Part shown: positions 20,490-32,181 of the stretch, in pieces | Layout of the letters: each line of letters starts with the position of its first letter | Position numbering within the stretch: position 1 is the first letter of the stretch | From: Ampelomyces quisqualis | Taxonomy: Eukaryota > Ascomycota > Dothideomycetes > Pleosporales > Phaeosphaeriaceae | Length of the DNA: 64,000 nucleotides | Assembly: GCA_018398575.1 (NCBI GenBank) | Contig: JAGTXZ010000008.1 | Span: forward strand, 806,001-870,000 | Reading direction: 5' to 3' | Made by a program: the position numbers and the translations under genes | The notes under the pieces: generated by a model | Databases searched by the model: none | What the model was told of the DNA's origin: nothing | What the model saw: the letters and a program-made list of their open reading frames with translations, nothing else

Positions 20490-23477
20490 GGTAGATTCGC
20501 CTTGAGCGCAGTGCTATGAATTTTGCGTCAAGGGTTGGTAGAAACGTGATGTTGAATGCGACGACGAGTGTTGACTGTCTGAGCTCACCGAAGCTCTCAC
20601 TTGGCAGACGCGCCAGGTGTGCTTTCTTAGCGCTGAATCACGTGACAGCGCGTTGGACCCATGCAGCTTGCCCCACTCTCGCATACGGTTGTCTCAACGT
20701 CTTGAATTGTACCACCTTCACCTTCAACATCATCTACACTGCACGTGCGGTCTCTTCGACTCTCGCTGACTTCTTCTTACCAATTCAACGCCAAGCAGGA
20801 CACTAGCTTCGCGCAGCAACAATTTTCCGCCTCGAAAGTGATAGGTGATGAGGTTTCGAAGCGTCGAAGCCCATCACCTCCAAACGCATTGACGCATCCA
20901 TATTGTGACGATCCGCTCAACTCCCCCTCTCTACGGAGGACGCATGTTGGAACTTCCTGCTTTTCCTCGACGTTCCTCTGTGCCGGCTGGTCATGGGTCC
21001 GACTCATGGCGGCGTGACAGCGTCCACGGCCCTTCTCCGTCGTGCGCACTGCGGAGCCGCAAGGTACCCACCCGCAATGCTATCACACAACCATGTTCAA
21101 TCACACGGTAGCCGTGGTTCAGCCGAATTTCTGTTATTGAAAGGTGGGTATCTCACCCGCTGCCCGCATACGTGAGACAAGGCCGAAGTGACCGGAATCG
21201 CGCCGATTGTATTCCTTCTGCAGTCCATGCCCCCCAGTCGACAATGTAGCAGACATGGATACAACATGCGGCTGTCGGGACTCGGCACCCTTTTCAGTGG
21301 TTAGCCGCCGACAATGACGTACGTTTTGATAGCCTCCCCGACACAGAATGTGATGGAAACCGCTGTGTCGTCCGGCTCCATGTGCCGCCCACTCAGCTAT
21401 GATGCTGCCTTGCAGCGATTTTGGCAAGGTTGTAGGTGGCAGCTTTATTCAGCGAGCGGCCGCGCACTGCAGCAGACTTGCTACGTTTGCTATGGTGGAA
21501 CTGCTTCCCTCGAAGGGGAACTCATAGCTAACTCTAAATATTCAGCATGCTGCATGCTGTGGACGTGGACTACGGCATTGGCACATAACAACTATTCCTA
21601 TCAATCTGGTCTCGCCATTGTTTCAAACTGACGTAGTATGCTTCATGTCTGAGGTTGCCAAATAACGGAACAATCCGCAGCGGTGAATCCCGCCGTCGAT
21701 CACTTTCGTAAAATTCACAGTGATAGTGCACCATCCTGGCATCTGTTCACAGCGAGGATGGCCACTCTCCTCTGACCTGGATACGAGAGAATAAATCTCT
21801 TATTGCAGGCGCTTTTGAGGCCGAAGCCGATAATGCTACATGGGGCTATACTAGTTCGCCGAGTCTGAACCAACACTGCGGACACTAGAGGGAACTATCC
21901 TTCCGAGCTTTTGGCTCGTGTAGCTGTTGTACGCACAGTTCAAGGAGGCGAACATCAATGGCAGAGAGTTAACTGGTGGTATTGCGCAATAGCCGGTGTT
22001 TTACCCTTGGCGATCCAGACAGCCATGTATGTATTTGGACCATTTTGTATAGCCATTCGACGAGACAGCCACACTGGTGTAAGTGCATCGCATGCAAACA
22101 CCCGCAAGCAAGCCCGTTCTAGGTGGTGATGTAGTGAGTTGCTGTCAGAGCACGGTGTTGAGTTTCGACCAAGTATTTCGGGATTGGAAATGATTTGCAA
22201 GCTAAGGACAACTAACAATGACACGTGAAAATACCTTCAAGGTCAAGCTTGATCTCCGCAGTTTATTTCGCTTGTGGCTCGAAGTTAATGGTGCACTACG
22301 ATGGCCGACATCGTGTTATTGCCAGCATACTACAACGGCTCTCGCGCACAGTAGGGCTCAGGCTGTGGACCCTTAGTAGCGCTGATTGGCTGTATCTATG
22401 CTCAATGCTCATCAGCTAGACAGCTCAACGCTTATTGGTCAAGAGAAGTGTTATTTCACGTATGTACAGAGTAACGTTGGGAAAATCAAAACGTTAGCCT
22501 ATCGCCAAGAAATTTTATAGTACTCCGTAAAACTTTACACCCCAACCGTGGGCGGGTGGCCGGGTAATTAAGCTTTGGAATTTTAAATAATTAAGCTTTG
22601 CAGCTTCTAACAATTCAGTTAAAGTAGGCTAGCTATGCAGCTATTCTTTAGCAACGTTCACCTACTGTCACACTAATATTGATCTTGCCTCAGCTTAGCC
22701 ACTTTTTTGACTGAGCCGATTGTATTGGTGGTATCAGACTTACAGGCGCAAGAGTCCTACGGCACGATTCTCGACCTTATGATATCAATCACTTAGAGCC
22801 ATAGCTAGCTTTCTCGAATTATTTCTGCGACTATCAAATGCATGACACAGATCTCTCGTTCTCTTATGACACCAGATGAATTCAAGCCGCGGCCTTACAC
22901 ACTCAGAGTAATTGTCCCTTGATGTCAACTAATCATGTCCCAAAGTGGGATTTTCTGCTCTGAAGAAATAGAAAATTCTCTTGCAGAGAAATGTTAAGGT
23001 CAGAGTTGTTCAGAAGTGCGAGAAAGTTGTTGAGATAGGCGTCTAACCTAGCCATAATTCGCGTCTTGCTAAAAGTAGGGGTGTTTCCCTGTCTTTCTCC
23101 TCTATACTGCGTGCGCCCTATAGGTATGTTTGTATTTTCTAAGAAGATACCAAGTGTATCCTAGATCCATAACCTAAATTCAAGTCCATTGTAAGCTCTC
23201 ATAGCCTGATTTGTGTAAGTAGCCTAGCGTAGTTCACAAACAATGCGCTCTCACAATCTTTTTCATGTAAGTAGCCTGGCGTAGTTCACCAACAATACAA
23301 GCTGCAGGCCATTTAGAAAAAAAATCTCGACCCTCACATAATCTGTACTCTACCCATCCTACTTAGTTCTCAACTCAGCCTAAAAGCTCAGAATCTCCCA
23401 GCCATACTTCACTCCCCAAAACCAAGTCCTTTGTACAGTTCTATTCCTTCATCTCCGAAGCGGAGTCGCGTACGTCA
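20490..23477. other. Gene-poor stretch, 3 kb
   Basis: It begins with the POB3 promoter. Beyond it, no open frame looks coding. 22440-23450 is visibly AT-rich with many TA steps and short repeats, including two TAATTAAGCTTTG copies near 22565-22602 and a 31-bp pair at 23214/23266. One AGTACTCCGT motif is at 22519. The look is that of degraded repeat DNA, but no element can be named. Confidence 0.55.
23214..23296 (+). repeat. Two 31-bp direct repeats
   Basis: Copies at 23214-23244 and 23266-23296 share TGTAAGTAGCCT, then GCGTAGTTCAC, then AACAAT, with two mismatches and a 52-bp period. They lie in AT-rich, non-coding sequence 180 bases upstream of the RING-like ORF. Confidence 0.8.
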
Positions 23478-23969
23478 ATGTCACGCGTGCAAGCCGGTAA
23501 GATGTTCAAAGGCGAAGATCCAAATAACTGCAACCGTCGCGGAGATTTCCAACACAGCGGTGTGGCTAAATCGTCTTCACATTATAGACTGCGTAAGTCA
23601 GCACTTCTTCCGCTGTCCGAAAATCTGCTGCTCCAGAAGCTCACGAAGCAATGGGTCGACACGCCTTGCGCGATCTGCCAGCATGTCTTCGCATATGAAT
23701 GGGTAGTCAACATGCCGCACGTGGTGCCATACATATCTCGAATACAGTCTGTGCCGCAGTTTGTGATGAGCGACGGACACGTGTTCCACGAGGCGTGCCT
23801 ATTCTCGTACCTTACTGAACCTTCGGAGCATAACTTTGTTGACTGCAATAAGTGCGAGATCGTTAAGACATGGGTACACGCACAGAAGTGGGATTCGCTG
23901 GACGTCGAGGTAGCCATGGAGCGCGTACCCAAGTGTTCAATTATGTCGAAGCCGACAGCTTCAGAATAG
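23478..23969 (+). CDS. Small RING-like protein, 163 aa
   Basis: One open frame from ATG 23478. The first 60 residues are basic and polar. From about residue 63 a RING-finger-like pattern appears: PCAICQHVFAYEW (CxxC), a spacer, DGHVFHEACLFSYL (His and Cys ligands in the usual HxxHxxC spacing) and CNKCEI (final CxxC). RING domains bind two zinc ions and recruit ubiquitin E2 enzymes. The position normally held by Cys before GHVFH is Asp, so this is either a variant ligand or a decayed domain. No other domain is visible. It sits isolated in a gene-poor stretch, so it could be a young or degenerating gene. Confidence 0.5.
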   Translation: MSRVQAGKMFKGEDPNNCNRRGDFQHSGVAKSSSHYRLRKSALLPLSENLLLQKLTKQWVDTPCAICQHVFAYEWVVNMPHVVPYISRIQSVPQFVMSDGHVFHEACLFSYLTEPSEHNFVDCNKCEIVKTWVHAQKWDSLDVEVAMERVPKCSIMSKPTASE

Positions 23970-26085
23970 AATGTAGCGCTGATGCGTGGCCAGAGTCTGG
24001 GTTCTATGAAGGCTCGGTATCCGGGCATCTAAGGCCGCCCGGTTACAGTACCCGGGCGTATGTAGAATATCTAATTGGGCCAACTAGGGCAAATAATTCG
24101 AGGTTGATGTAACCAAGTTTCCCCTTCATTCACTAAACATGGCTGAATCGGCCCGTGCCAGCATGTATTACAACATGATGTATAACGCGTAAATGGTATC
24201 ATGTGCCTATGTATGTTTATAGTCGCAACGAGATCAGGTATTCCAGGAGCGAACAGCTTGACTATGTTACCGGGCGATGTGGTAATTTACTAGCATAAAC
24301 GCACATATAATGTCTCTGTTATCTATCATTCGCACAAGTTAAGATACTTAAGCATCAACTCTGATGATAATATGCCAGCAGGCAGGTTGCGTTCGTTGAT
24401 GACTACGAAGCCGGGACGCATTTGCGGTTGCGCAGATGTGCAATATGTCTCCTCATGGCTGAAGAGGCTAAGGATTTCCCCCACACCTCCGTCCTGTTTG
24501 TGCTGTTGTTCAGCTCGACCGTTACTTTGATTCCAAGTCGTCCCTAGTTTCTCGAGCACTACATATATCCTTGGAATGGAACATGAGAAAATTATACGTA
24601 TGTGCAACGACTCCACCCTTCAAATAGTTATATATCAAAGGTACGGAACCAGATTTCGGGATCTGGTCGCTCTCGACCTCTCTCCTGCAGCTGCTTTATT
24701 TGACCCTCAAAATTTGATCAATTACAACACTTCCAGAACGAGGTTGCTTCACCCTTCATCGCCACCTGCGACGATACCGGGCAACTAGATCCGCTACCGC
24801 CCAAATCATCACCCACGCTTCATGTAATGTCTCCAAGTCGCCCCAAACTACTCCATCCTCAGAATTCCATCCTCCTCCCATTCAGCAACCCTCAACGCAA
24901 AGCATCTGAAACCGTCGGCCATATTCACCGAGCCAATCTGGACCCAACTGTCCTCCTTAGTCTGAGAAATTGCCACCCCCTTGTTAACGGACTTTCTCAA
25001 ACTTCCTCATCAAGTAGCATCTCACAAAAGCCGTCGAAAACTGTCGTCTTTCGGTCATGTACACCGAGCCTGTCTGCTACATCCCGCGCCCCCAACTTCC
25101 CTCAAACTTCCCGATCAAGTAAGATTCCCACGGGCCGTCGAAAACTGTCGTCTTTCGGTGATATTCACCGAGCGTATCTGCTGCATACCTTGATACTTAT
25201 CCTAGTCTCCGCGGCTCTTGTATGCTTGCGCTAAGACGTGCACGGAGATTTGTGAAAGAACCTGAGGAAGGGTTTTCGGTGCTATGAGCCGCATCCAATG
25301 GACGCAACCATTTGCGAAACAGTAGACGACAGTAAAAAGCTCGCCTCTGCTCTTCTGTACAACTGTAGTGGCCTCGGATGGTCATGGGTCTTCCCGAAGT
25401 GGAAATGAGTGTCGACTATGCGTGCCTAAAGGGGTTTCTCGAATCGAAGTCGACGGCAGGCATGGGTCATCTGGCGAGCTTCTAGATGCAGGTCTAGGAC
25501 CCTTACAATGAGGAGCTGGATGGCGATGTTGTATCGCTCTACCTGGCACGAAGTTCATTCAATGTCCAGCATGCATAGATTCGCGCGTCTATTTTTGAAG
25601 CGGTCGCAAACTTCAGAAAGTTTTGCTTGCAAGCTATAAGCTTTGGAAGCAGAGCAAGATCTAACAATGCGCTGCCTTGCCTAGTTCCACGAACAAGATT
25701 TAGCATCGCGCGTAAACCTCCTGATCCACCAACAGCAAATATCATTACATCCTGTGGCATGGTAAACTTACAAGATGTTATGAAGAGAGTACAATCTACC
25801 ATCGTAACCGTCGCTGTATTTCTCCAGATCCACCACTCACCACAGCCGCGCAACGCCACTCTCCCACAGTCCAACAAGGCGTCTTCAACAAGTTCCCCCC
25901 AGCAACACCAAATTCCAGCGCAACCTGCTGCACACACACAAGCCATCAAACAGAATCTTAACGTACGCTAACACCGACTACCACCACATTCCATCCCAAG
26001 CCTAGCATGCATATCGTCGCTGCACTATACCCCCACCCCCCATCACACAATTACTGAAAGCAGTAACTCGCCCTCTCTCCCGTCG
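23970..26085. other. Gene-poor stretch, 2.1 kb
   Basis: No credible gene. It holds the decayed tandem repeat at 24905-25200, described separately. A 135-codon frame (24827-25234) covers the repeats, and a 136-codon minus-strand frame (25539-25949) has no recognisable domain. Confidence 0.5.
24905..25200 (+). repeat. Degenerate tandem repeat, about 104-bp unit
   Basis: Two clear copies start near 24996 and 25101. Each has CTCAAACTTCC, then CCGTCGAAAACTGTCGTC, then CACCGAGC, and a partial third copy has the CACCGAGC block at 24926. Matching blocks are 104 or 105 bases apart, so one base was gained or lost. Because of it the shared peptide RRKLSSFG-x2-HRA-x-LLH is read in different frames in the two copies, which points to decay. 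Confidence 0.75.
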
Positions 26086-26444
26086 ATGACTGTCGGTCAA
26101 TTTCACCGCAGCATACGTTTTGCCACCCAAGATGCCGCACTCGACATCGCCGATGGTATACGTGCCTAGACATCTAGACTGCCCCCTAGCTGCTCCCAGG
26201 GGGAACTTACTCGCAAGCCACGCCCAGGCGTAGAAGACTGTCGGAGTTGGAGACCGAAGCGCAAGGGCAGAAAGATTGTTACGCAGTAGTGCGTGAAGAG
26301 AATTGGCGGAGAGTAGGGCGCATGGTGGATATCGCGTATTGCGTAGGTGGTGAAGTTAGGGATTGGAAAAGTGAGCGGGAGACACTAGATTACGTCAGGG
26401 CAAAGGTGGACCGAGTGTTTGCTATTTACAGCGGCCATGGTTAG
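26086..26444 (+). CDS. Possible small two-exon gene, 104 aa, unknown function
   Basis: Exons 26086-26155 and 26200-26444 join in phase across a 44-nt intron (GTATAC...CCCAG). The product starts MTVGQFHRSIRFATQ. The C-terminal 75 residues are charged and helical (RRRLSELETEAQGQ, VVREENWRRVGRMVDIAY, DWKSERETLDYVRAKVD) and look coding. It converges on SLA2, with 211 bases between stop codons. I do not recognise the family, and the first exon is the weaker part of the model. It is not one of the usual SLA2 neighbours COX13 or APN2. Confidence 0.4.
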
Positions 26445-26655
26445 TGATCTTTAGTGAAAAGGGGATGGCGAGGTTGCAGTAATTGGTGTCGGCGATTGAG
26501 GCCGCACAGTGAACACGACGAAAAAGCCATGAAAGTGAGCCTCTTGATTGTGGACAGGTGGGCAAAGAGGCGAACTATCTACTGCGAATAATGAATAAAT
26601 GCACAAACGGTCCACCTGACACCCTATGGGTATCTTTTGCGTGCATAAGATGTTT

Positions 26656-29600
26656 TCATTCTTCGAGGTACGACAACTTGCGCATTTCACCCAGCTGACC
26701 ACGCGCTGAGCTGAGCTGATTCTCGAGTTGCAGGATTTTGACCTAGTTATGCTATTAGCGACCATCCGGATGTCGAAACATGAGGCAAAACTGACCTGCT
26801 GCTCCATCTGCTGGATCTTGAAATCATGGTCGCTCAACTTGCTGTAATCTACAGCATCGCCGGAATCACGGTTCTTTTGCGCGATGATCTCCTGCACTTG
26901 ACGGACAAGAGACCTACACGCCGCTGTGACCGTCTTGGAGGCCGATTCCAAGTTGTCTTGCGTCTTGCTCATGAAGCTAGCTTTCACACGACTGGCTGCA
27001 ACCAATTGAGCGGTTGAGGCCGCGACATCGTTAGACGCGACGATAAGCTGTTCGGGCGAGGCGCGGCCAGAAATGACACCGTCGGCTGTCTCGATGAGCA
27101 TATTGGTGGAAGTGGCAACAGCTTTGGCGGCACTGATGAGACCTTCGGTCCATCGGTTGTGCTTCTTGTAAAACTGCGTCTTGGACATGCTGCCTCGGCC
27201 CTCACGCACAATTTCTTGCTGTGAGTCGGTGGCTGCCTTGATGAGCCGTGCAATGGCGTTTGTGACAGCAATGGCAGCCTCGAGAATGGAGTCGTGGATT
27301 TTCAACTCATATGTAGAGTACCTGTCCCGAGGCTTGTTCTTGAGCTTAGCAAGACGCTCCGCGGCAGCTTCAATTGCGTTGGCCGCCTTAGTTAACTCAT
27401 TGTCCACCAAATCGCCAAGATCGCCAGATGCACTTGTAATCTTGCTCTTAGGCGCAAACGCATCTGCCAACTTCGACAAGCTCTGGAGGTTGCGAACGAC
27501 CTCAGTGCTGTTGTTGATGACTACATTGATCTTCTGCTCCGCATCAAGATCATACATGCGCACCGATTGTACGTTACGGAAGAACCTGATAGTTGAAGTT
27601 GCCGACGCACGCGCACCATTGATGAGCTGGTCAGCTTTATTGTCGTCTGAGGCAAACCTAGTAAGTCCCTTGGTGTTGACAAGGACGTCGCCAATCGAGC
27701 CAGAGAAGTTATTGACGGCGTTGATGACCTCAGCATGCTTCGCGTTCGGGCCATCGGCGACGAAATTGTTGAAGGCGGTTGAAAACTCCATTGCGCATGT
27801 CGAAGCCTTCTCGATTTGCGACAGCACGAAAGCACCAGTGGCATTCTGGTTGCCAGCCTGCATCGGAGAGTCCAGTTCGTAGAGTGCATCGTCAACACGC
27901 TGTACTCCAGCTTGAAGAACGGAATCAATGATATCGTTGATCTTCTGGAGGCTATCTTGGATGAGGGTGTCCAGATGGCCATCGAGAACGTTATCATTAG
28001 CATTAGCGTTGAGCTTCAGATCGTTCAACTCAAGCAGAGTCTGATCCATGCCAGCGCGGAAGATCTCGAGCTCCTCCTCTTTATCGCGCAATTGTCGCTC
28101 TAGATCAGAGTCGCCTTCACGGTGGTTCATCTGATAGTCCTCGAGCGCGCGTGTCTTGTTTCGCAGCGCTTCTTCTAGGTCAGCAATCTCGCGATTGTGC
28201 CTTGACAGCATCGCCGAAAGCTCTGAGCCCTTGCCACGCTCCGAATTATCGGCTCTTTCCAGAGCAGCGCGCAGCTCGCGCTTGACCTTTTCGAGTTCAT
28301 CACGCGCACCACCCGTGCTTCGATCCTTGTCCATCATGGCTCGGTCGCGTTCTCGAATCATATCCGCCAATTCTAAATTTTTCGTCTTAAGCTCTCGTTG
28401 CAGTCTGTCTCTTCCATCGATGGCTTCCTGTGCCGAGTTTGCCTTGAGCTGAACTGCCTTGAACTTCTGCAGCAGCTGGAGATGCTCCTGTCGCAATTGT
28501 GAATACAGCTTCGCTAGAGATTCGTACTTTGACCGCCATGTGTTCAGCTGCTCCTGTAGCGCTCGAATCTGGTCGTCCTTGGATCCAATCTGCTGCTGGT
28601 AGTTTTGGCTCATTTGCGCTAGCTCCCCTTCAAGAGCTTTCATTCTCTGATCATACTGCTGCAACATAAGCTGATCGCGCTCGTACTGTGCGCGCGCGTT
28701 AAGATTCTCGCGCTCAAGCTCTGCAAGTCGACCCTGGGTTTGTTGTTGATATTGATCGCGCATGAGCTGCTCTTGCGCCAACCGAGCCTGTTCGGCTTGC
28801 AATCTCTGTTGTTCCTCGAAGTCTCGTTGTGCTTGTAATTGCGCTTGTTGCTGCTGGCGCTGAGCATCCTCCCATTGTTGTTGTAGCCTCTGTTGCTCCG
28901 CATCAAACTGCTCCTGCTGCCTTCTCTGGTCGTTCTTCCAAAACTCGTTGATCGGTTCAGGGTCGACTGACGGTGCGCGCGGTGCCGGAGCTGGCTCGGG
29001 AGGGGCCTCATTTCGCGGTCGCGCGGGCAGAGCAGGTGCATTCTCGTCTTCGGACAGCAGATTTGGCGGTTCTTGTGGTAGCTTGGGCACCGTGATCAAG
29101 CTGGTCAAATAGCGCAGGTTCGAGCATTCGTAATAGAACTTGACCAGTCGGTAATGCTGTGCATCGTAACGGCCGCGTAGAGGGGACAGCGCCTCGTCAT
29201 CACCAAGAGCTAGCAAAATTAGCCATGTAGCAGCCCGTTGTTGACAAATTTGAACCTACTGGTATGCATAGCACGCAGCATGCTGGTAATGAATTTGTAT
29301 ATGCCATAACTCTCTTGTACCAGTGGAACTAGGGCAGCAATTCGACATTCGTTGTTGGCGCCGCTTCGGAAGTGCGAGAAGATGAGCTTCTGGAACGCAT
29401 CGATTTGATCTTGAAGTGTCATCAAGTCAGAGATGGTCTCGTAACCCTCGTTTGGGTCGTTGATCGACTTGAGACTAATGTACTCTTCATATTCAAACGT
29501 TCCTGCCCAAATTAGTCTGCGGGTTCTGTCGCAAAACGTGCAGTCGTACCATTGAATTCAGGGTGCTGTCGATGGAAGGCCAGCTTGGCCAAAAGGTAGT

Positions 29601-30183
29601 AGATGTACTCGGAGATGAGCGGCGCATATCCGCGGATTCCATCGCCGGCGCCTCCTGCGCCCCTCGACAAGCTCTCTAGCCAGCTGGTATTGGACTGCGC
29701 CTCCTTGAGCGCGATGGGATGCCCTTCTTGAAGGACCTTGTGCACCGTGATGAGCGCTTTGAAGGTCTGCACTTCGTCGGCGAGGATGGGCTGCCTGTGC
29801 CTGAATTAGCATTGCTATTCGGGCAGCATCGAGGCTGCGCGGGGCCAACGAGCTCGACGTCGCACAGAGTAGGGGTTCGACCTACACCTTCATGCCCTGC
29901 CAGAAGCTCTGGGAGTTTTTGTGGTCCCATGTGTACACAATGCATGCTCGGACATGCTTTCCTGGACTACGGTAAGCTTCAGTCACGTGGTCGCGGAGGG
30001 TTTTTGCTGGAACGTACGTTTGGGCGAGACTTCCTCGATGCTCGTGGCCTTGCGGATGTTGATGGCGAGCTCCGATTCTTGCCTGGGGGCGTAAGTATGC
30101 AGATAACACGGTGCAGACATGGCAGCGGGTTCCCCTGCACTGGAGCGAACTTACTTTCCCATGTCCACATTGCGTGAAGACAT
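26656..30183 (-). CDS. SLA2: Sla2/End4, endocytic clathrin-actin adaptor, 1052 aa
   Basis: Seven exons: 30183-30155, 30082-30018, 29961-29886, 29794-29550, 29502-29260, 29209-26796, 26742-26656. All introns are GT-AG (72, 56, 91, 47, 50 and 53 nt) and every phase fits. Domains in order: an ANTH domain (residues 1 to about 270; SPKRKHVRACIVYTWDH, HPEFNGTFEYEEY), which binds PI(4,5)P2; a Pro-rich linker; a Gln-rich coiled coil (about 330-600) that dimerises and binds clathrin light chain; and a C-terminal I/LWEQ (talin-like) F-actin-binding domain ending LGEMRKLSYLEE. It couples coated pits to actin at the plasma membrane and supports hyphal tip growth. SLA2 often flanks the mating-type locus in ascomycetes, but no MAT gene is in this window. 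Confidence 0.96.
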
Positions 30184-30759
30184 GGTGACGGTCGTGGCTG
30201 CCTTCCTGGCTGGGCGCTGGACGCTACAAGGAGTCTGTCTGGGAAGCAACAGACACGGACTGGCAGAAGCGGACAACGGCGCGACCAAGACCGCCTGTAC
30301 ACAAAAGGGAGTGTGGGAAAAGGGTGTGCTGTCCAGTGGCCCAACCGATGGCTCCAACCTGCGCCGCGTCGTGGTTGGAGGTCTTGCTTGGCGCTCCCTC
30401 GGAGCTCTCCACTCTCCACTCTCCACTCTCCACCATTCGTCATCCCGCCCGCTGGAGCCTCTCACCTCTCAGCAGGCTTGGCTCCCCCGGTACCCCGGCG
30501 CTGCTGCCTCGGCCGTTGAAACAACGCATACGCGGCTGCATGCGCAATCACGTTCCGGCTGGCTGGACCCTGGAGGCGTGCACTCGACACGACCGATCAG
30601 CACTGCATCATGTGGGACAACGCATCCGATTGCGGGAACCGTGTCATTGTAAAGCTACGTTGGACCTCCGTCCGGGGTATAAACGCCACGAAATGCTAAG
30701 TGTACAGAAAGATGCTAGAGATGACGCTGGAAATGACGGCATAGCGAGGGCGGTGCGTT
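30184..30759. other. Intergenic: SLA2 promoter and SLU7 3' end
   Basis: 576 bases. Long overlapping frames on both strands are caused by a CTCTCCA heptamer repeat and GC-rich sequence, and none is credible. Confidence 0.6.
30405..30432 (+). repeat. Heptamer tandem repeat (CTCTCCA)4
   Basis: Four consecutive copies of CTCTCCA about 220 bases upstream of the SLA2 start codon. On the minus strand it is a GA-rich tract (TGGAGAG), which may be promoter-linked or just a microsatellite. Confidence 0.85.
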
Positions 30760-32181
30760 TTATACCGCCTCACTTTGGCTGCCTTTGGACAGGAAGGCTG
30801 CCATGGGGTCAGTTCGCTTTTTTCGATACCCTTCCGTCTCTTCTTCAGGAATGCCGTCAGCCATTTGCTCGAGCGTCCGCTTGCGCGTAGCGGCGTCTTG
30901 CTTGGCTTGCTCTCCGCGGTCCGCCGCGTTGGGCACGTGCTGTTGGAGGGCCTCGTCTTCCTGCCATGCGATGGCCTTGGGGACCTCGTCCAGATCCGCG
31001 CCGGTGCGCATGCGATCTGCGAGCTCAAAGGCTTCTTTCCCAGCCTCGCCTGTGCAATACGAGTTCTTGACTGTGGAGTGGCAGCACGCAAACCCCCATT
31101 GGAAATTCCTCCACCAGCTGCCCCAGACGGATGTGTGGTTGTTAAGCAAAATATCCTCGGCATACTTTGACTTGGCTTTCACTTTCGGTGCTCCCTTGAT
31201 CCTGCCTTGCTCGTCATATTCGACGTACTTCTCAGATTCAGTCACGGCAGTCTTGCGGAGCGTGTCGTCGGTGAATTTCTCCTGTGTGCCATATTTCTCC
31301 GCCAGTGCCTTGGCCCTCGATGCCTTTTGCTCCTCAGCCTCTTTGAGCTCCTTTTTGCGCATAACCTCGCCAGATGTGGGATTTGCCTGCAGATGCAACT
31401 TGTTCTTGTCGCCGCGCTCTTGCGTCTCCCAGGCGTACCGCTGTGCTTTTTCGAACTCTGCGGCATCTCCAGAAGCCTTCATGAAGCCTTCTTCTGCTAC
31501 CAGCTTCGCTGCATTATCGGAAATAACTCCGCTGTCTACCATAGAACGCGTTTTGGGGTCGTATTTGGCCGAGTCCAGGTCGAGATTGAGGAGGTATTTG
31601 GCGGTATCTTCTCGCAATCGCAGATTTCGCGTGGATGTGGCTTGCTTCCGGCCCATGTCCGTCTCAGCCTCGTATTTGTCACCTTCATCCTCGTCATCAG
31701 ACTTGTCCTCGCCCTTGTCGGCCTGCTTCGCTTTCTTGCGGATCTCTTCCAGAGCATTGTATTCTTCAATGACTTCTTCGAAATGCGATGCATCATAGCC
31801 GTTCCAGCGATCGCGCTTTGCGTCGAATCCTAATTGCACATCCTCGATAGCCTCATCGGCTTCGATGTTCTTGCCGGTGAACTTCGCGCCTGCCTTGCGG
31901 GGCCGGCTCAGGCAGTCCTTCTTCTTGTGGGTCATGGCTCCGCAGTTTTCGCAAGCGCCTTTGCGGTACTTGGTAGCCGCCGGCCCAATTTTCTTCCCGC
32001 GATCGTACCATTTCGAGTCCTGCTCTTGCTTCTGCAGACGTTGATGCTCGAGGTAGTCGTTCTCCTCGCCGGTCTCGTCGATGGCATAGAAGGGCTTCTT
32101 GGAAATGAACGAGGGAATGTACTCGTTACGCTCCTTGGCCGCCGCGGATATGTCCGGCTTCCTGGGCTGTGAAGGTGGCAT
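30760..32181 (-). CDS. SLU7: Pre-mRNA splicing factor Slu7, 473 aa
   Basis: A single exon. The frame is open back to 32271, but ATG 32181 gives the family-like start MPPSQPRKPDISAAAKERNE followed by NEYIPSFISKKPFY. A CCHC zinc knuckle (CENCGAMTHKKKDC; C-x2-C-x4-H-x4-C) is followed by the conserved RPRKAGAKFTGKNI segment, then LGFDAKRDRWNGYD. The middle holds LRLREDTAKYLLNLD and YDPKTRSM. The C-terminal part includes HTSVWGSWW, where the substrate-docking region lies in this family. Slu7 acts in the spliceosome's second catalytic step, helping choose the 3' splice site, which fits an intron-rich genome. It is divergent from REV3, with 295 bases between start codons. Confidence 0.96.
   Translation of the reverse strand: MPPSQPRKPDISAAAKERNEYIPSFISKKPFYAIDETGEENDYLEHQRLQKQEQDSKWYDRGKKIGPAATKYRKGACENCGAMTHKKKDCLSRPRKAGAKFTGKNIEADEAIEDVQLGFDAKRDRWNGYDASHFEEVIEEYNALEEIRKKAKQADKGEDKSDDEDEGDKYEAETDMGRKQATSTRNLRLREDTAKYLLNLDLDSAKYDPKTRSMVDSGVISDNAAKLVAEEGFMKASGDAAEFEKAQRYAWETQERGDKNKLHLQANPTSGEVMRKKELKEAEEQKASRAKALAEKYGTQEKFTDDTLRKTAVTESEKYVEYDEQGRIKGAPKVKAKSKYAEDILLNNHTSVWGSWWRNFQWGFACCHSTVKNSYCTGEAGKEAFELADRMRTGADLDEVPKAIAWQEDEALQQHVPNAADRGEQAKQDAATRKRTLEQMADGIPEEETEGYRKKRTDPMAAFLSKGSQSEAV

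Noticed and set aside
26086..30183. Mating-type locus next to SLA2
   Set aside because: No HMG-box or alpha-box sequence, APN2 or COX13 could be read on either strand around SLA2.
30119..30890. Several long frames over the SLA2-SLU7 gap
   Set aside because: They run through the heptamer repeat and parts of SLA2/SLU7 in wrong frames.
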